Positions 1 through 8,210 of a stretch of 64,000 nucleotides of DNA are shown piece after piece (within the stretch, counting starts at the first letter, position 1; every line of letters starts with the position of its first letter). The stretch covers positions 372,001 through 436,000 of the forward strand of contig DBUB01000010.1 in assembly GCA_002307725.1 (NCBI GenBank), read 5' to 3'. The position numbers and the translations under genes were made by a program. This DNA comes from Alphaproteobacteria bacterium UBA1301 (GTDB lineage: Bacteria; Pseudomonadota; Alphaproteobacteria; Micropepsales; Micropepsaceae). The notes under the pieces were generated by a model. It saw only the letters and a list, made by a program, of their open reading frames with translations, was not told the origin of the DNA and made no database searches.

Positions 1-109
1 TCAAACCAACGCCGCAAGCATCATGCTCCTGATCGGGCGAGTAGGCGTGGCCCGCTTCCAGTTTGGCAGCATTGGCGAGATAGCGGGTGATGTCTTGGTT
101 CTTGCTCAT
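1..109 (-). CDS. gltB: Glutamate synthase large subunit, N-terminal fragment cut by window edge
   Basis: Only the first 36 codons are inside the window. The minus-strand ATG is at 109, five bases after the gltD stop, and the frame stays open to base 1. The peptide starts MSKNQDITRYLANAAK and ends DACGVGL. That ending is the hallmark of the glutamine amidotransferase domain of GltB, in which the cysteine (residue 32 here) becomes the N-terminal nucleophile after removal of a short propeptide. A 31-residue propeptide is in the usual range. GltB releases ammonia from glutamine and channels it to 2-oxoglutarate. The order gltD then gltB is the reverse of the enterobacterial order. Most of the gene lies outside, so its integrity cannot be judged. 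Confidence 0.85.
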   Translation of the reverse strand, partial: MSKNQDITRYLANAAKLEAGHAYSPDQEHDACGVGL

Positions 110-114
110 TTTGC

Positions 115-1548
115 TCACTCTGCCGCCTGCAACACGCGTGCTTCGAGGTATTTGTGCATCGCCGCCGCCGCGTCGCGGCCGTCTTTGACCGCCCAAACCA
201 CCAAGGAGGCACCGCGCACGATGTCGCCGCCGGCAAACACACCCGGCATCGAGGTCATCATGGTGGAGGGGCGGATGCGCAGCGTGCCCGATTTTGACAC
301 CGTCAGCTTGGGCGCGGCGAATTTCATCGGCAGGTATTCCGGATCGAAGCCGAGCGCCTTGATAACAAGATCGGCTTTGAGGACGAAATCGGCGCCCTTG
401 ATCTCTTCCGGCGTCTTGCGGCCGGACGCGTCTGGCATGCCGAGACGCTGGCGCGCGATGCGCACGCCTTCCACCGTCTCAAGTCCAAGAAACGCTTTGG
501 GCAGCGTCAGCCATTCGAATTTGACGCCTTCCTCTTCGGCATTGACGACTTCGCGCAAAGACCCCGGCATGTTGTCCTTGTCGCGGCGATAGAGGCATGT
601 CACCGATTTGGCGCCTTGGCGCAATGCGGTGCGTACGCAGTCCATCGCGGTATCGCCGCCGCCGATCACGGCGACGTCTTTGCCGTCGGCATTGAGACGG
701 CCGTTGTCGAATTCTGGCACCGTATCGCCGAGGCCCACACGGTTGGCAGCGATCAGAAAGTCGAGCGCCGGTACCACGGCACCAAGCCCGGCACCCGGAA
801 CGTCGATTTCGCGGGCGCGATAAACGCCGGTGGCGATGAAGACCGCATCGTGCTGGCCGCGGATTTTGTCGAGCGACGCATCGCGGCCGACTTCGAAGCC
901 GAGTTTGAAGAGGATGCCGCCGTCGGCGAGACGCTTCACCCGGCGGGCAACGACATCTTTCTCCAGCTTGAAGTTCGGGATGCCGTAAACCATGAGGCCG
1001 CCGGCGCGATCATGGCGATCGTAAACGGTGACATGATAGCCCTTTTTGCGCAGTTGCTCGGCGCAGGCGAGCCCTGCCGGTCCGGCACCGATGATGCCGA
1101 TCGATTGGCTGCGCTCGCGCGCCGGGGCCAGCGGCTTGACCCAGCCGTTCTCCCAGGCGGTATCGTTGATGTATTTCTCGACCGCGCCGATGGTCACGGT
1201 GCCGTGGCCGGATTGCTCGATGACACAACTGCCTTCGCACAGCCGGTCCTGCGGACAGATGCGGCCGCAGATTTCCGGGAAGTTGTTGGTCGCCTGGCTG
1301 ACCTCGTGGGCCTCTTCCAGCCGCCCCTCCGCGGTCAATTTCAGCCAGTCGGGGATGTTGTTGGCGAGGGGGCAGTGCACCTGACAGAAGGGCACGCCGC
1401 ACTGGGAACAGCGCGAGGCCTGTTCGGCTGCCTTGGCGCCAGCGAACGCGGCATAGATCTCGTGGAAGTCGCGGGAACGTTCATCCGCCGACCGCTTGCC
1501 CGGCATATCCCGTCCCAGGCTGACGAATTTGAGCATTTTCTCGACCAT
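115..1548 (-). CDS. gltD: Glutamate synthase, NADPH small (beta) subunit
   Basis: 477 aa, full length for the family. GltD takes electrons from NADPH through FAD and passes them to the iron-sulfur clusters of the GltB/GltD complex for ammonia assimilation in the cytoplasm. The N-terminal cysteine sets are C47, C50, C55, C59 and C94, C98, C104, C108. A FAD-binding GxGxxG (IIGAGPAGLACAEQL) lies near residue 150 and an NADPH-binding one (AVIGGGDTAMDC) near residue 295. The start at 1548 is an ATG. A second ATG four codons in (MLKFVSLGRDMP) matches the usual start of relatives and may be the real one. The gene runs straight into gltB, so the two are almost certainly one transcript. Confidence 0.95.
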   Translation of the reverse strand: MVEKMLKFVSLGRDMPGKRSADERSRDFHEIYAAFAGAKAAEQASRCSQCGVPFCQVHCPLANNIPDWLKLTAEGRLEEAHEVSQATNNFPEICGRICPQDRLCEGSCVIEQSGHGTVTIGAVEKYINDTAWENGWVKPLAPARERSQSIGIIGAGPAGLACAEQLRKKGYHVTVYDRHDRAGGLMVYGIPNFKLEKDVVARRVKRLADGGILFKLGFEVGRDASLDKIRGQHDAVFIATGVYRAREIDVPGAGLGAVVPALDFLIAANRVGLGDTVPEFDNGRLNADGKDVAVIGGGDTAMDCVRTALRQGAKSVTCLYRRDKDNMPGSLREVVNAEEEGVKFEWLTLPKAFLGLETVEGVRIARQRLGMPDASGRKTPEEIKGADFVLKADLVIKALGFDPEYLPMKFAAPKLTVSKSGTLRIRPSTMMTSMPGVFAGGDIVRGASLVVWAVKDGRDAAAAMHKYLEARVLQAAE

Positions 1549-1725
1549 AGGCCGGGGTGTGCCGCGAATATTCCGCGGAGTCCAGGGAAAATTGTAGAAT
1601 AGGACATAAATACTTACTCACAAACTTGAGGTCGTGCAGAGGGAGGCCGAATGTCCACCTGTGCCTACCTATAATTGTAAACAAAACTGCCTTAAAAATT
1701 GATCGAGCTAGGCAACTATGAATAG

Positions 1726-1752
1726 AAAAAAAGGCCGCCCACGCGAGCGGCC
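1726..1752 (-). terminator. Rho-independent terminator after the S9 peptidase gene
   Basis: Read on the minus strand, GGCCGC and GCGGCC pair perfectly around an 8-base loop (plus-strand arms 1733-1738 and 1747-1752), followed by seven T (1726-1732). It lies 26 bases past the peptidase stop codon and separates that gene from gltD. Confidence 0.85.
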
Positions 1753-1777
1753 CTTGCTGCACAAACGCGGAACTAGC

Positions 1778-3802
1778 CTATTTCGCGGCCACCGCTTCGG
1801 GCAGGCCCGGCACGAACTCGGCGCCGTGGGGCACTTTGGCAGTGGAAGCCTTCACGGCATCGCCGATCGGCTCCGACCGGCCGCCGAGATTCTTGGCCAG
1901 GAACGCTTCGGCCACCGCGTTGAAGGCGATGTTGTTCGCCGGACGGGCAAAGCCGTGGCCTTCGTCGGGGAACAGCACATAGGTGACCGGGATGTGCTTG
2001 TCCGCCATCGCCTTGACGATCTGATCCGACTCCGCCTGATTGACGCGCGGGTCGTTGGCGCCCTGGCCGATCAACAGCGGCTTCACGATCTTGTCCGCCT
2101 TGAACAGCGGCGAGCGGTCATGCAGCAACTTCTGGCCTTCCGGCGTGGTGGGATCGCCCATGCGCTTGTAGAACTGCAACTTGATCGGTTCCCAATAGGC
2201 CGGAATGGTTTTGAGCAGCGTCGCTAGATTGGACGGGCCGACGATATCGACGCCGCAGACGAATTCCTCGGGCGTGAAGGTGAGGCCCGCCAGCGTGGCA
2301 TAGCCGCCGTAAGAGCCGCCCATGATGGCGACCTTATCTTTGGTGGTGATGCCGTTCTTGATCGCCCAATCGACCGCGTCGATCAAATCGTCATGCATCT
2401 TGGCACCCCATTGCAGGTCGCCGGCCGAGATGTACGCCTTGCCGAAACCGGTCGAGCCGCGATAGTTCACGCTGAGCACCGCATAGCCACGATTGGCCAG
2501 CCACTGGTGATAGCTGTTGAAGCCGTAACCGTCGCGCGCCCACGGTCCGCCATGCACGAACAGCACCAGCGGCAGTGGTTTGTCCGGAACGCCCGCGACC
2601 TTGGTATCGCTGCCGGCGGGCAGGGTGAGGTAGGAGACTTCCGTCAGTCCGTCACGCGTCTTGATTTCGCGCGGGTGCATGGCGGCGAGCGTTGTGCCGG
2701 AAAGTTCAGGGCGCGACACCCACAGCAGCTTCAACGTCTTGGCTTTGCGGTCGTAGAGATAAACCGCCGGCGGGGCCGTCACCGGATCGGCGCCCACCGT
2801 CCACAGATCGTCGGCATAGGTGCGCGACGACACCACGATGTCGCCTTTGAGCCTCTTCTGCAGGAAGTCGAGATCGCCTTTCACCGCCGGATCAACGGCG
2901 GTCCATTCGGTTTTCAGATAGTCAACGGCGTAGGCTTCGACCCTGCCGGTCTTCGGATTGGTGAGCGCGCCGTCGATATCGGCCTTGTCGTTTTCGGCGA
3001 TGACGGTGGTTTTGCCGCTGGCGACGTCCTGAGCGATCAGCGCCGCCTTGTCGCGGCCCCGGGAGTCGATCCAATAAAGCGTTTTGCCGTCGGTGGTGAA
3101 GCCGGCCGGCGAGGTCGTCAGCGCGTCTTCCAGTCCGGTGGTCGCGAACGGCTTGTCGTCGACCTTGTTGGTGGTGATGCGGAAGAAGTCGTTGCCGCCC
3201 GCCGCATTGGGACGCGACGTGCCGCGCAGCGTCAGCCCTTCGTCGGCGAGGAAGCCGGCATAGCCGCCGGTGTTTTCCAAGACTTTGGTCAGAGCGCCGT
3301 CCTTGAGGCTCAAGGCATAGACGTCGTGCCATTTGGGATCGCGGTTGTTGAGGCCGATCAGAATGTGATCCTTGACCGAGTTGGAAACGCCGATCACCTC
3401 CACCCGGGTCTTCTCGAACGGCGTCAGGGTCTTGGTTTCGCCGGTCGTGACATTGACGCCATAGAGCAGGAAGTTCTCGTCGCCGCCCTTGTCATTGACG
3501 AACAGAATGGACTGCGAATCCGGCGCCCAGAAATAGCCGCGGATCGGCCGCATCTTCTCGGCGGTCAGGGGCTTCGCATTATCCGGCGCGCTGACTGGCG
3601 CCACGAAGATGTTCATCACGCCGTCGCGCGGGGCGATGTAGGCGAGCCATTTGCCGTCCGGGCTGAGCCGGCCCATGGCGCGGGTCGGATTGCCGAACAG
3701 TTTTTGGCGCTCGATCAAAGGTGCCTTAACGTCCGCGGCTGCTGCGGCGGCGGTGGTTACCGCAACGACGCAGGCCAGGGCTGCGACAAGCAATGACTTC
3801 AT
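1778..3802 (-). CDS. Secreted S9-family (prolyl oligopeptidase type) peptidase
   Basis: 674 aa from the ATG at 3802, which has a good ribosome site (GGAGGG, spacing 4). The first 26 or so residues (MKSLLVAALACVVAV, then an alanine run) form a signal peptide, so the enzyme is probably periplasmic. The N-terminal 380 residues have the repeating D-G-K/W-x-S blades of a beta-propeller (for example RLSPDGKWLAYIAPRD). The C-terminal part is an alpha/beta hydrolase with nucleophile serine in GGSYGGYATLAG, aspartate in GANDPRVNQ and histidine in DEGHGFARP. Family members trim oligopeptides, often as dipeptidyl or acylaminoacyl peptidases, and the exact specificity cannot be read here. A clear terminator follows. 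It is divergent from uppP. Confidence 0.9.
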   Translation of the reverse strand: MKSLLVAALACVVAVTTAAAAAADVKAPLIERQKLFGNPTRAMGRLSPDGKWLAYIAPRDGVMNIFVAPVSAPDNAKPLTAEKMRPIRGYFWAPDSQSILFVNDKGGDENFLLYGVNVTTGETKTLTPFEKTRVEVIGVSNSVKDHILIGLNNRDPKWHDVYALSLKDGALTKVLENTGGYAGFLADEGLTLRGTSRPNAAGGNDFFRITTNKVDDKPFATTGLEDALTTSPAGFTTDGKTLYWIDSRGRDKAALIAQDVASGKTTVIAENDKADIDGALTNPKTGRVEAYAVDYLKTEWTAVDPAVKGDLDFLQKRLKGDIVVSSRTYADDLWTVGADPVTAPPAVYLYDRKAKTLKLLWVSRPELSGTTLAAMHPREIKTRDGLTEVSYLTLPAGSDTKVAGVPDKPLPLVLFVHGGPWARDGYGFNSYHQWLANRGYAVLSVNYRGSTGFGKAYISAGDLQWGAKMHDDLIDAVDWAIKNGITTKDKVAIMGGSYGGYATLAGLTFTPEEFVCGVDIVGPSNLATLLKTIPAYWEPIKLQFYKRMGDPTTPEGQKLLHDRSPLFKADKIVKPLLIGQGANDPRVNQAESDQIVKAMADKHIPVTYVLFPDEGHGFARPANNIAFNAVAEAFLAKNLGGRSEPIGDAVKASTAKVPHGAEFVPGLPEAVAAK

Positions 3803-3938
3803 GGGTCCCTCCAAGAAATGGATGGTTACGAAGTGGTCATCCGCGCCCGATATTCAAGACCCGCCAGAAGCATGGCCCGACTAACATTCCTGTGATAGGT
3901 GTCCGCTAGTGGCGACGGCACAGGCTTTGGGGAGTTTC

Positions 3939-4748
3939 ATGCACGACATTATCAATGCGATAATTCTCGGGATAATTGAAGGGCTTACCGAATTTCTGCC
4001 GGTGTCTTCCACGGGCCATTTGCTGGTCGGCGAGAACCTTTTGGGATTGCCGGACAACAAGTGGGAAGCTTTCACGATTGTCATCCAATTTGGCGCCATC
4101 CTGTCGGTCGTGGCGGTGTATTGGCGGAAGTTCTGGGACGTGCTGGTCGGGTTGCCGACCTCGCCCGAGGCGCGCCAGTTTGCCATCAATGTGCTGGTGG
4201 CGTTTATCCCGGCGGCCATTCTCGGCGCCACGGTGTTCAAGTACCTGAAAGAGTATTTGCTGCAGCCGAGCATCGCGATGCCGTTCATCGGCGCCTGCTG
4301 GCTCATTGGCGGCGTGATCATTCTGATCCTCGAGCGCCTCGCCCCCAAGCCCCGCTTCACCGATGGCGATAACCTGCCGTTTGCGAAGGCGCTGCAGATC
4401 GGCTTCTGCCAGTGTCTGTCGCTGATCCCTGGTGTGTCGCGGTCCGGCGCCACCATCCTTGGCGGCGAGATGCTCGGCGTCGATCGCAAGGCGGGCGCGG
4501 CCTTCACCTTTTATCTCGCCGTCCCGACCATGTTCGGCGCCACGGTCTACGACCTCTATAAGGAATGGCACACGCTGTCGGGCGGCGACACCACCAACAT
4601 CGCGGTCGGCTTTGTGGTGTCGTTCGTGGTGGCCTATTTCGTGGTCAAGACCTTTATCGCCTTCATCGGAAAATACGGCCTGAAGCCTTTCGGCTGGTAC
4701 CGCATCGTCACCGGTGCGGCGCTGCTAGCGTGGCTGTTTTTGAAGTAG
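3939..4748 (+). CDS. uppP: Undecaprenyl-diphosphatase UppP (BacA)
   Basis: 269 aa, the usual size. This inner-membrane enzyme removes one phosphate from undecaprenyl diphosphate, recycling the lipid carrier for peptidoglycan and polysaccharide synthesis. Both family signatures are present: EGLTEFLPVSSTGHL at residues 14-28 and PGVSRSGAT at about residues 164-172. Seven to eight hydrophobic segments are visible. The ATG at 3939 has GGGGAG just upstream. A GTG 30 bases further up (3909) is in frame but adds residues not seen in the family. The stop lies one base from that of the convergent epimerase gene. It also serves the polysaccharide locus at the other end of the window. Confidence 0.95.
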   Translation: MHDIINAIILGIIEGLTEFLPVSSTGHLLVGENLLGLPDNKWEAFTIVIQFGAILSVVAVYWRKFWDVLVGLPTSPEARQFAINVLVAFIPAAILGATVFKYLKEYLLQPSIAMPFIGACWLIGGVIILILERLAPKPRFTDGDNLPFAKALQIGFCQCLSLIPGVSRSGATILGGEMLGVDRKAGAAFTFYLAVPTMFGATVYDLYKEWHTLSGGDTTNIAVGFVVSFVVAYFVVKTFIAFIGKYGLKPFGWYRIVTGAALLAWLFLK

Positions 4749-4749
4749 A

Positions 4750-5724
4750 TCACTGCACCGCGATGTGTTGCTGGTCGTGGAACTGGCCTTTGGGGTGAAA
4801 GCGCCAGAGGTAGGTCGGCACGATCTTCTCGACGTTGGCCGCTGCGATGTCGAGATCGTCGAAGGTAAAGGCGCCGGCCTGCACGACGTTGTCGGTTTTG
4901 AGCAGCCGCACCTGATCGACCGTCAGCAGCGGCCTTAGCGGCAGCAGAAAGCTCGGCAGTTGCAGGAAGAATCCCTGGATTGCCGCGAGCGCGAACGGCA
5001 ACGGCACCAAGAAGCGCTTGCGTCCGGTTTCACGCAGGATGAATTCGATCAGTTCGCGGAACGAATAGGTCTTCGGCCCGCCGAGCTGATAGGTGCGCCC
5101 GCTCATCGCCTTGTCGGCGACGCCACGTGCCACAGCGGTGGCCACGTCGCCGACGAACACAGGTTGGAATTTGGTCTTGCCGCCGCCGATCAAGGGCAGG
5201 GCGGGCAGGAACCGCGCCATCGCGGCGAAGCGGTTGAAGAACTCATCCTCCGGCCCGAACACCAGCGACGGCCGCATGATGACGGCGCGCGGAAACCCGT
5301 CGCGCACGGCGCGTTCGCCGAGGCCCTTGGTGCGGGCGTATTCGCTCATCGCTTCGGTGTCGGCGCCGATCGCCGAGACATGCACCAGCGTGCCGGCACC
5401 GCTTTTCAGCGCCGCGCGGGCGATGCGCCCGGGAGCGTCGGCGTTGATGGCTTCGAGGCTCTGCAGGCCGTGGCCGAACAGCACCCCGGCCGCGATCACC
5501 ACCGCATCGGCCCCTGCGAGCGCCCGGGCGATGTCGTCCTCGTTATTGATATTGCCTTTGACAATCTGGATCTGGCCGACCTGCCCGGCCGGCAGCAGGA
5601 AGTTTGCCAGATTGGGTTTCCGGCAGATGGCTCGGACGCGAAAACCCTGGGCGGCGAGGGCGCGCACGCTATGGCGGCCGACAAACCCCGAAGCGCCGAA
5701 AACCGTGACCAGATCGTTGGGCAT
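4750..5724 (-). CDS. NAD(P)-binding epimerase of the complex I NDUFA9-like family
   Basis: 324 aa. The N-terminal Rossmann motif is GASGFVGRH (residues 10-18). An extended SDR-type YxxxK (YARTK) follows near residue 157, and there is a PSLVFGPEDEFFNR stretch typical of the NDUFA9 group. In eukaryotes NDUFA9 is an accessory complex I subunit; in alphaproteobacteria related proteins are common as free-standing genes whose substrate is unknown. No transmembrane helix is obvious apart from a hydrophobic patch near residues 245-270. It is convergent with uppP, with one base between stops. Whether this one associates with complex I is not visible. Confidence 0.8.
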   Translation of the reverse strand: MPNDLVTVFGASGFVGRHSVRALAAQGFRVRAICRKPNLANFLLPAGQVGQIQIVKGNINNEDDIARALAGADAVVIAAGVLFGHGLQSLEAINADAPGRIARAALKSGAGTLVHVSAIGADTEAMSEYARTKGLGERAVRDGFPRAVIMRPSLVFGPEDEFFNRFAAMARFLPALPLIGGGKTKFQPVFVGDVATAVARGVADKAMSGRTYQLGGPKTYSFRELIEFILRETGRKRFLVPLPFALAAIQGFFLQLPSFLLPLRPLLTVDQVRLLKTDNVVQAGAFTFDDLDIAAANVEKIVPTYLWRFHPKGQFHDQQHIAVQ

Positions 5725-5773
5725 GACTTCTTCCTAATTTAGACCCGTTCTATGCCACGCTCCGCCGTCGCTG

Positions 5774-6100
5774 TCATCCTTCCACCGCAGGCGGAGGCGC
5801 CGCAGGGGCGAGGTTTTCGGCAACATAGGCGCGCTCGCCGGTGACCGGCTTCACATAAACGGTCACCGTGCGCCCGGTTTTGCCGTCGATGAAGCGCTCG
5901 TTGGTGCGGTTCCAGCCTTTTCCGGCCGGAATTTTATCGACGATGGTCTTGTAGACATAGCGCTCGTAGAGAATGCCGAAGATGATGATGACGCCCCAAA
6001 CCATCAGGACCAGCGACATCCCCCAGGCATGGGCCAAAAGGCCCATGGCACCGGTGAGGAACAGCGCGCCGCCAAGCGCAAGAACGGCGTTACGCAGCAT
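5774..6100 (-). CDS. Small two-helix membrane protein of unknown function
   Basis: 108 aa from the ATG at 6100 (MLRNAVLALGG). Two hydrophobic segments lie at about residues 3-22 and 28-45. A soluble C-terminal half follows (DGKTGRTVTVYVKPVTGERA), ending in a proline/alanine-rich tail. An open frame continues 14 codons further upstream inside the neighbouring gene but looks non-coding. The start overlaps the 3' end of the YbjQ-family gene by 11 bases on the same strand, so the two are probably translated from one message. I do not recognise a named family. Confidence 0.6.
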   Translation of the reverse strand: MLRNAVLALGGALFLTGAMGLLAHAWGMSLVLMVWGVIIIFGILYERYVYKTIVDKIPAGKGWNRTNERFIDGKTGRTVTVYVKPVTGERAYVAENLAPAAPPPAVEG

Positions 6101-6425
6101 GGGTCGGCTCCTGCTCGAGCACCGCGGCGGTGCCATAGGCAACGATCTCGCTCATGTACTGGCCGATTTCGGAGGAATCGAAACGCATCATCAACACGGC
6201 ATTGGCGCCCATGGCGGTAGCGTTGGCGACCAGCCGGTCGACCGCTTGGCGCCGCGCATCTTCGAGCAGCGCCGTGTATTCGTGGATTTCGCCGCCGACG
6301 ATCGAGCGTAGGCCGGCCAGGATATTGCCGCCAAGCCCGCGCGAACGGACCACGACGCCGAACACCTGGCCCAGCGTTTTCACCCGGCGGTATCCGGGTA
6401 CGGTCTCAGTGGTGGCTACGAGCAT
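6090..6425 (-). CDS. YbjQ/UPF0145 family protein (heavy-metal-binding domain)
   Basis: 111 aa, complete. The sequence has the YbjQ hallmarks: an N-terminal V-T-T-E-T-V-P-G-Y-R strand, a central R-S-R-G-L-G-G-N-I-L-A-G-L segment, and A-x-A-M-G-A-N-A-V-L-M-M-R-F-D near residue 75. Members form small pentameric beta-rich rings. The family is labelled putative heavy-metal binding but the function is not established. The ATG at 6425 is the only good start. The downstream membrane protein overlaps it by 11 bases. Confidence 0.85.
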   Translation of the reverse strand: MLVATTETVPGYRRVKTLGQVFGVVVRSRGLGGNILAGLRSIVGGEIHEYTALLEDARRQAVDRLVANATAMGANAVLMMRFDSSEIGQYMSEIVAYGTAAVLEQEPTHAA

Positions 6426-6613
6426 GTGGTTTTCTCCCTTTCACCGGACCGGGATCCGGTCGCCTCCCCTATATATAGCCATGGGGCGGCAAAGGTCAGC
6501 GATTTGCTGGGAACCGGTGAGGGATAAGTGGGGGGATACCGGCGGCAAAGCGGCCGGAAAGGGTCGGGGTGGGCAGCGGGTAGCCCCTGCGGCACAGAAG
6601 GCCTGGGGACGCG

Positions 6614-6642
6614 TTGACTTAAGGCCAGAGGGTCCCTAAACA
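6614..6642 (+). promoter_or_regulatory. Sigma-70-like promoter of the tRNA-Leu gene
   Basis: TTGACT (6614-6619) and TAAACA (6637-6642) are separated by 17 bases, and the mature tRNA begins 17 bases after the -10 element. The -35 matches five of six consensus bases; the -10 is weaker. Confidence 0.55.
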
Positions 6643-6659
6643 AACCGCCCCAAGCCCGT

Positions 6660-6744
<85 letters not shown>

Positions 6745-6896
6745 TCCCGCTTCCGGTGCGATCCGCGGAAGCGGAAAATTGGCGGGAAACCAACAAAAAT
6801 TTCAGCGTATCGTCTGCCCCCGGTCGGTCGAACGGGGTGGATTTCCGCGTGTCCGGTCGCCAAATTTACGCTGGGATGTACGCCGGAGGGCTGGCA

Positions 6897-7022
6897 ATGG
6901 CTTCGCTCAGGAAGGTGGATGACGGTTGGCGGGTGGAGGTTTGCGTCGCCGGAAAGCGGCGCTCCAAACGGTTTCCTGGCCGGTGTGTCGCCGATGCCCT
7001 CGAGCGCTATGAGCGCGAGGTA
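6897..7022 (+). pseudogene. Tyrosine-recombinase (phage integrase) N-terminal remnant
   Basis: From an ATG at 6897 the frame gives 42 residues (MASLRKVDDGWRVEV, then KRRSKRFPGR). This resembles the small N-terminal arm-DNA-binding domain of phage-type integrases, where R-K-x-x-x-G-W-R-V-E-V is followed by a basic strand and a K/R-x-F-P turn. After EREV the frame runs into unrelated basic sequence and stops at about 7100. The core-binding and catalytic domains (R-H-R-Y) are absent. Its position just downstream of a tRNA 3' end, in the same orientation, is the usual place for an island integrase. I infer a decayed integrase that once inserted the following genes. Confidence 0.6.
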
Positions 7023-7442
7023 AGTCCGCCCCAAAAGGGTGGGCGCGGGCGATATCGGTTTCGCAGAATTCGTACTCGCCGCAGCCGGTGTCTGGTTTGA
7101 CCCATTCTTTGAGAATCCAGCGCTTCAATCGGGGCGTTGCACGCCGGGCATTTGCGCGTTAGCTCCGAACGCATCGGGGGGCGTCCTGCATCGCGTGTTG
7201 GCTCAAACGCACGATCGCGCTGTCGTCAAACCTTGAAGCGGTTTGCTAGCAGCCTATTGCTGCCCAGGTGCTGAGCGGCCTGGCGCGTAACTGGGCAGAT
7301 GGTGCCAATGCGCCTTGCGACCGACTGTCGCCACGGTCTTGTCCCGCCATCTGGAGGGCGTCCCAGTTCCCCCATAGTCTTCCGTACGAGACAGATATTC
7401 TGTTAAGACGACAATGCGGAGCGGGCGGCAAGAACAGTGAGC
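7023..7442. other. 420 bases without a convincing gene, next to the integrase remnant
   Basis: No frame shows convincing coding. On the minus strand a roughly 55-codon frame (about 7007-7180) has a single CPAC pair followed by arginine-rich sequence and could be a scrap of a phage zinc-finger protein; there is no second cysteine pair. A short inverted repeat, ACAGA-TAT-TCTGT (7391-7403), lies 40 bases before the DUF364 gene and could be a control site. No copy of the tRNA 3' end was found here. Confidence 0.4.
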
Positions 7443-8210
7443 ATGTGGGAAATATATGACGCGTTGATTGAGGCCATACCGCCCGCGGCGCGGGTTGAGG
7501 ATTGCGTTTGTGGTTTGCATTGGTTCGGCGTGCGCGGCGGCGGCGGGGTAGGCCTTGCCATGTCGCCGGGCGAAGGCATTCCCAATCTGCCTGAGGCGGG
7601 GCGCTATACGGGCATGGCGTTGCGCGACTTGGCGGCGCTGAGCAAGTCTTGGAATTTTGCCGAAGCCGCGCTCGGCTTGGCCGCCATCAATGCGGCGCTG
7701 AACGGACCCGCGGCGGTGGAGCTGGCGCATGGCAAGGCGGTATCCGAGCTACCGAGCGCCAACTGCTTTCATTATCTGCGTGAGGAGTTTCGCGGCCGCA
7801 AGGTGGCGGTGGTGGGCCATTTTCGCGATCTGGAACCGCTGAAAGACATCTGCAGCCTGACGATTTTGGAGCGCAAACCGCAAGCTGGTGATTTGCCCGA
7901 TCCGGCCTGTGAATTCGTTATCCCTGGACAAGACATTGTCGTTATCACCGCGGTGACGTTGATCAATAAGACCTTGCCGCGTCTGTTGCAGCTCGCCCAA
8001 GGCGCCAAGATCGTTCTCACAGGTCCTACCACGCCGCTGACACCAGTCCTCTATGATTTCGGTATCGCGATGCTGGCCGGGTTGGTGGTGCAGGATGAGG
8101 CGAAAATCTTGCGCACCATCGGGCAGGGCGGTCAGCACCAAGTGTTTGAGAGCGGTGCGCGTATGGTGACGCTGAGTCGCTCCGAGCCGCTTATGCGGAT
8201 GGCCGGATGA
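7443..8210 (+). CDS. DUF364 protein (Rossmann-like, putative metal-handling)
   Basis: 255 aa from the ATG at 7443; a GTG two codons earlier (7437) is also possible. The layout fits DUF364/PF04016: an N-terminal part with CVCGLHWFGVRGGGGVGLAM, a middle GLAAINAALN helix, and a C-terminal Rossmann-like part with GRKVAVVGHFRDLEPL and a late VLTGPTTPLTP loop. A published structure of the family's first representative combined enolase-like and Rossmann-like folds and led to a proposed role in heavy-metal chelation; biochemical proof is lacking to my knowledge. Family genes often sit beside FecCD-type importers. Here the stop overlaps the permease start (ATGA), so it is the first gene of that operon. 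Confidence 0.8.
   Translation: MWEIYDALIEAIPPAARVEDCVCGLHWFGVRGGGGVGLAMSPGEGIPNLPEAGRYTGMALRDLAALSKSWNFAEAALGLAAINAALNGPAAVELAHGKAVSELPSANCFHYLREEFRGRKVAVVGHFRDLEPLKDICSLTILERKPQAGDLPDPACEFVIPGQDIVVITAVTLINKTLPRLLQLAQGAKIVLTGPTTPLTPVLYDFGIAMLAGLVVQDEAKILRTIGQGGQHQVFESGARMVTLSRSEPLMRMAG

Noticed and set aside
3909..3938. GTG at 3909 as start of uppP
   Set aside because: Adds ten residues absent from the family, while the ATG at 3939 has a good ribosome site.
7007..7180. Minus-strand open frame with CPAC motif as a phage zinc-finger gene
   Set aside because: Only one cysteine pair, highly arginine-rich, and partly overlapping the integrase remnant; not enough to call a gene.
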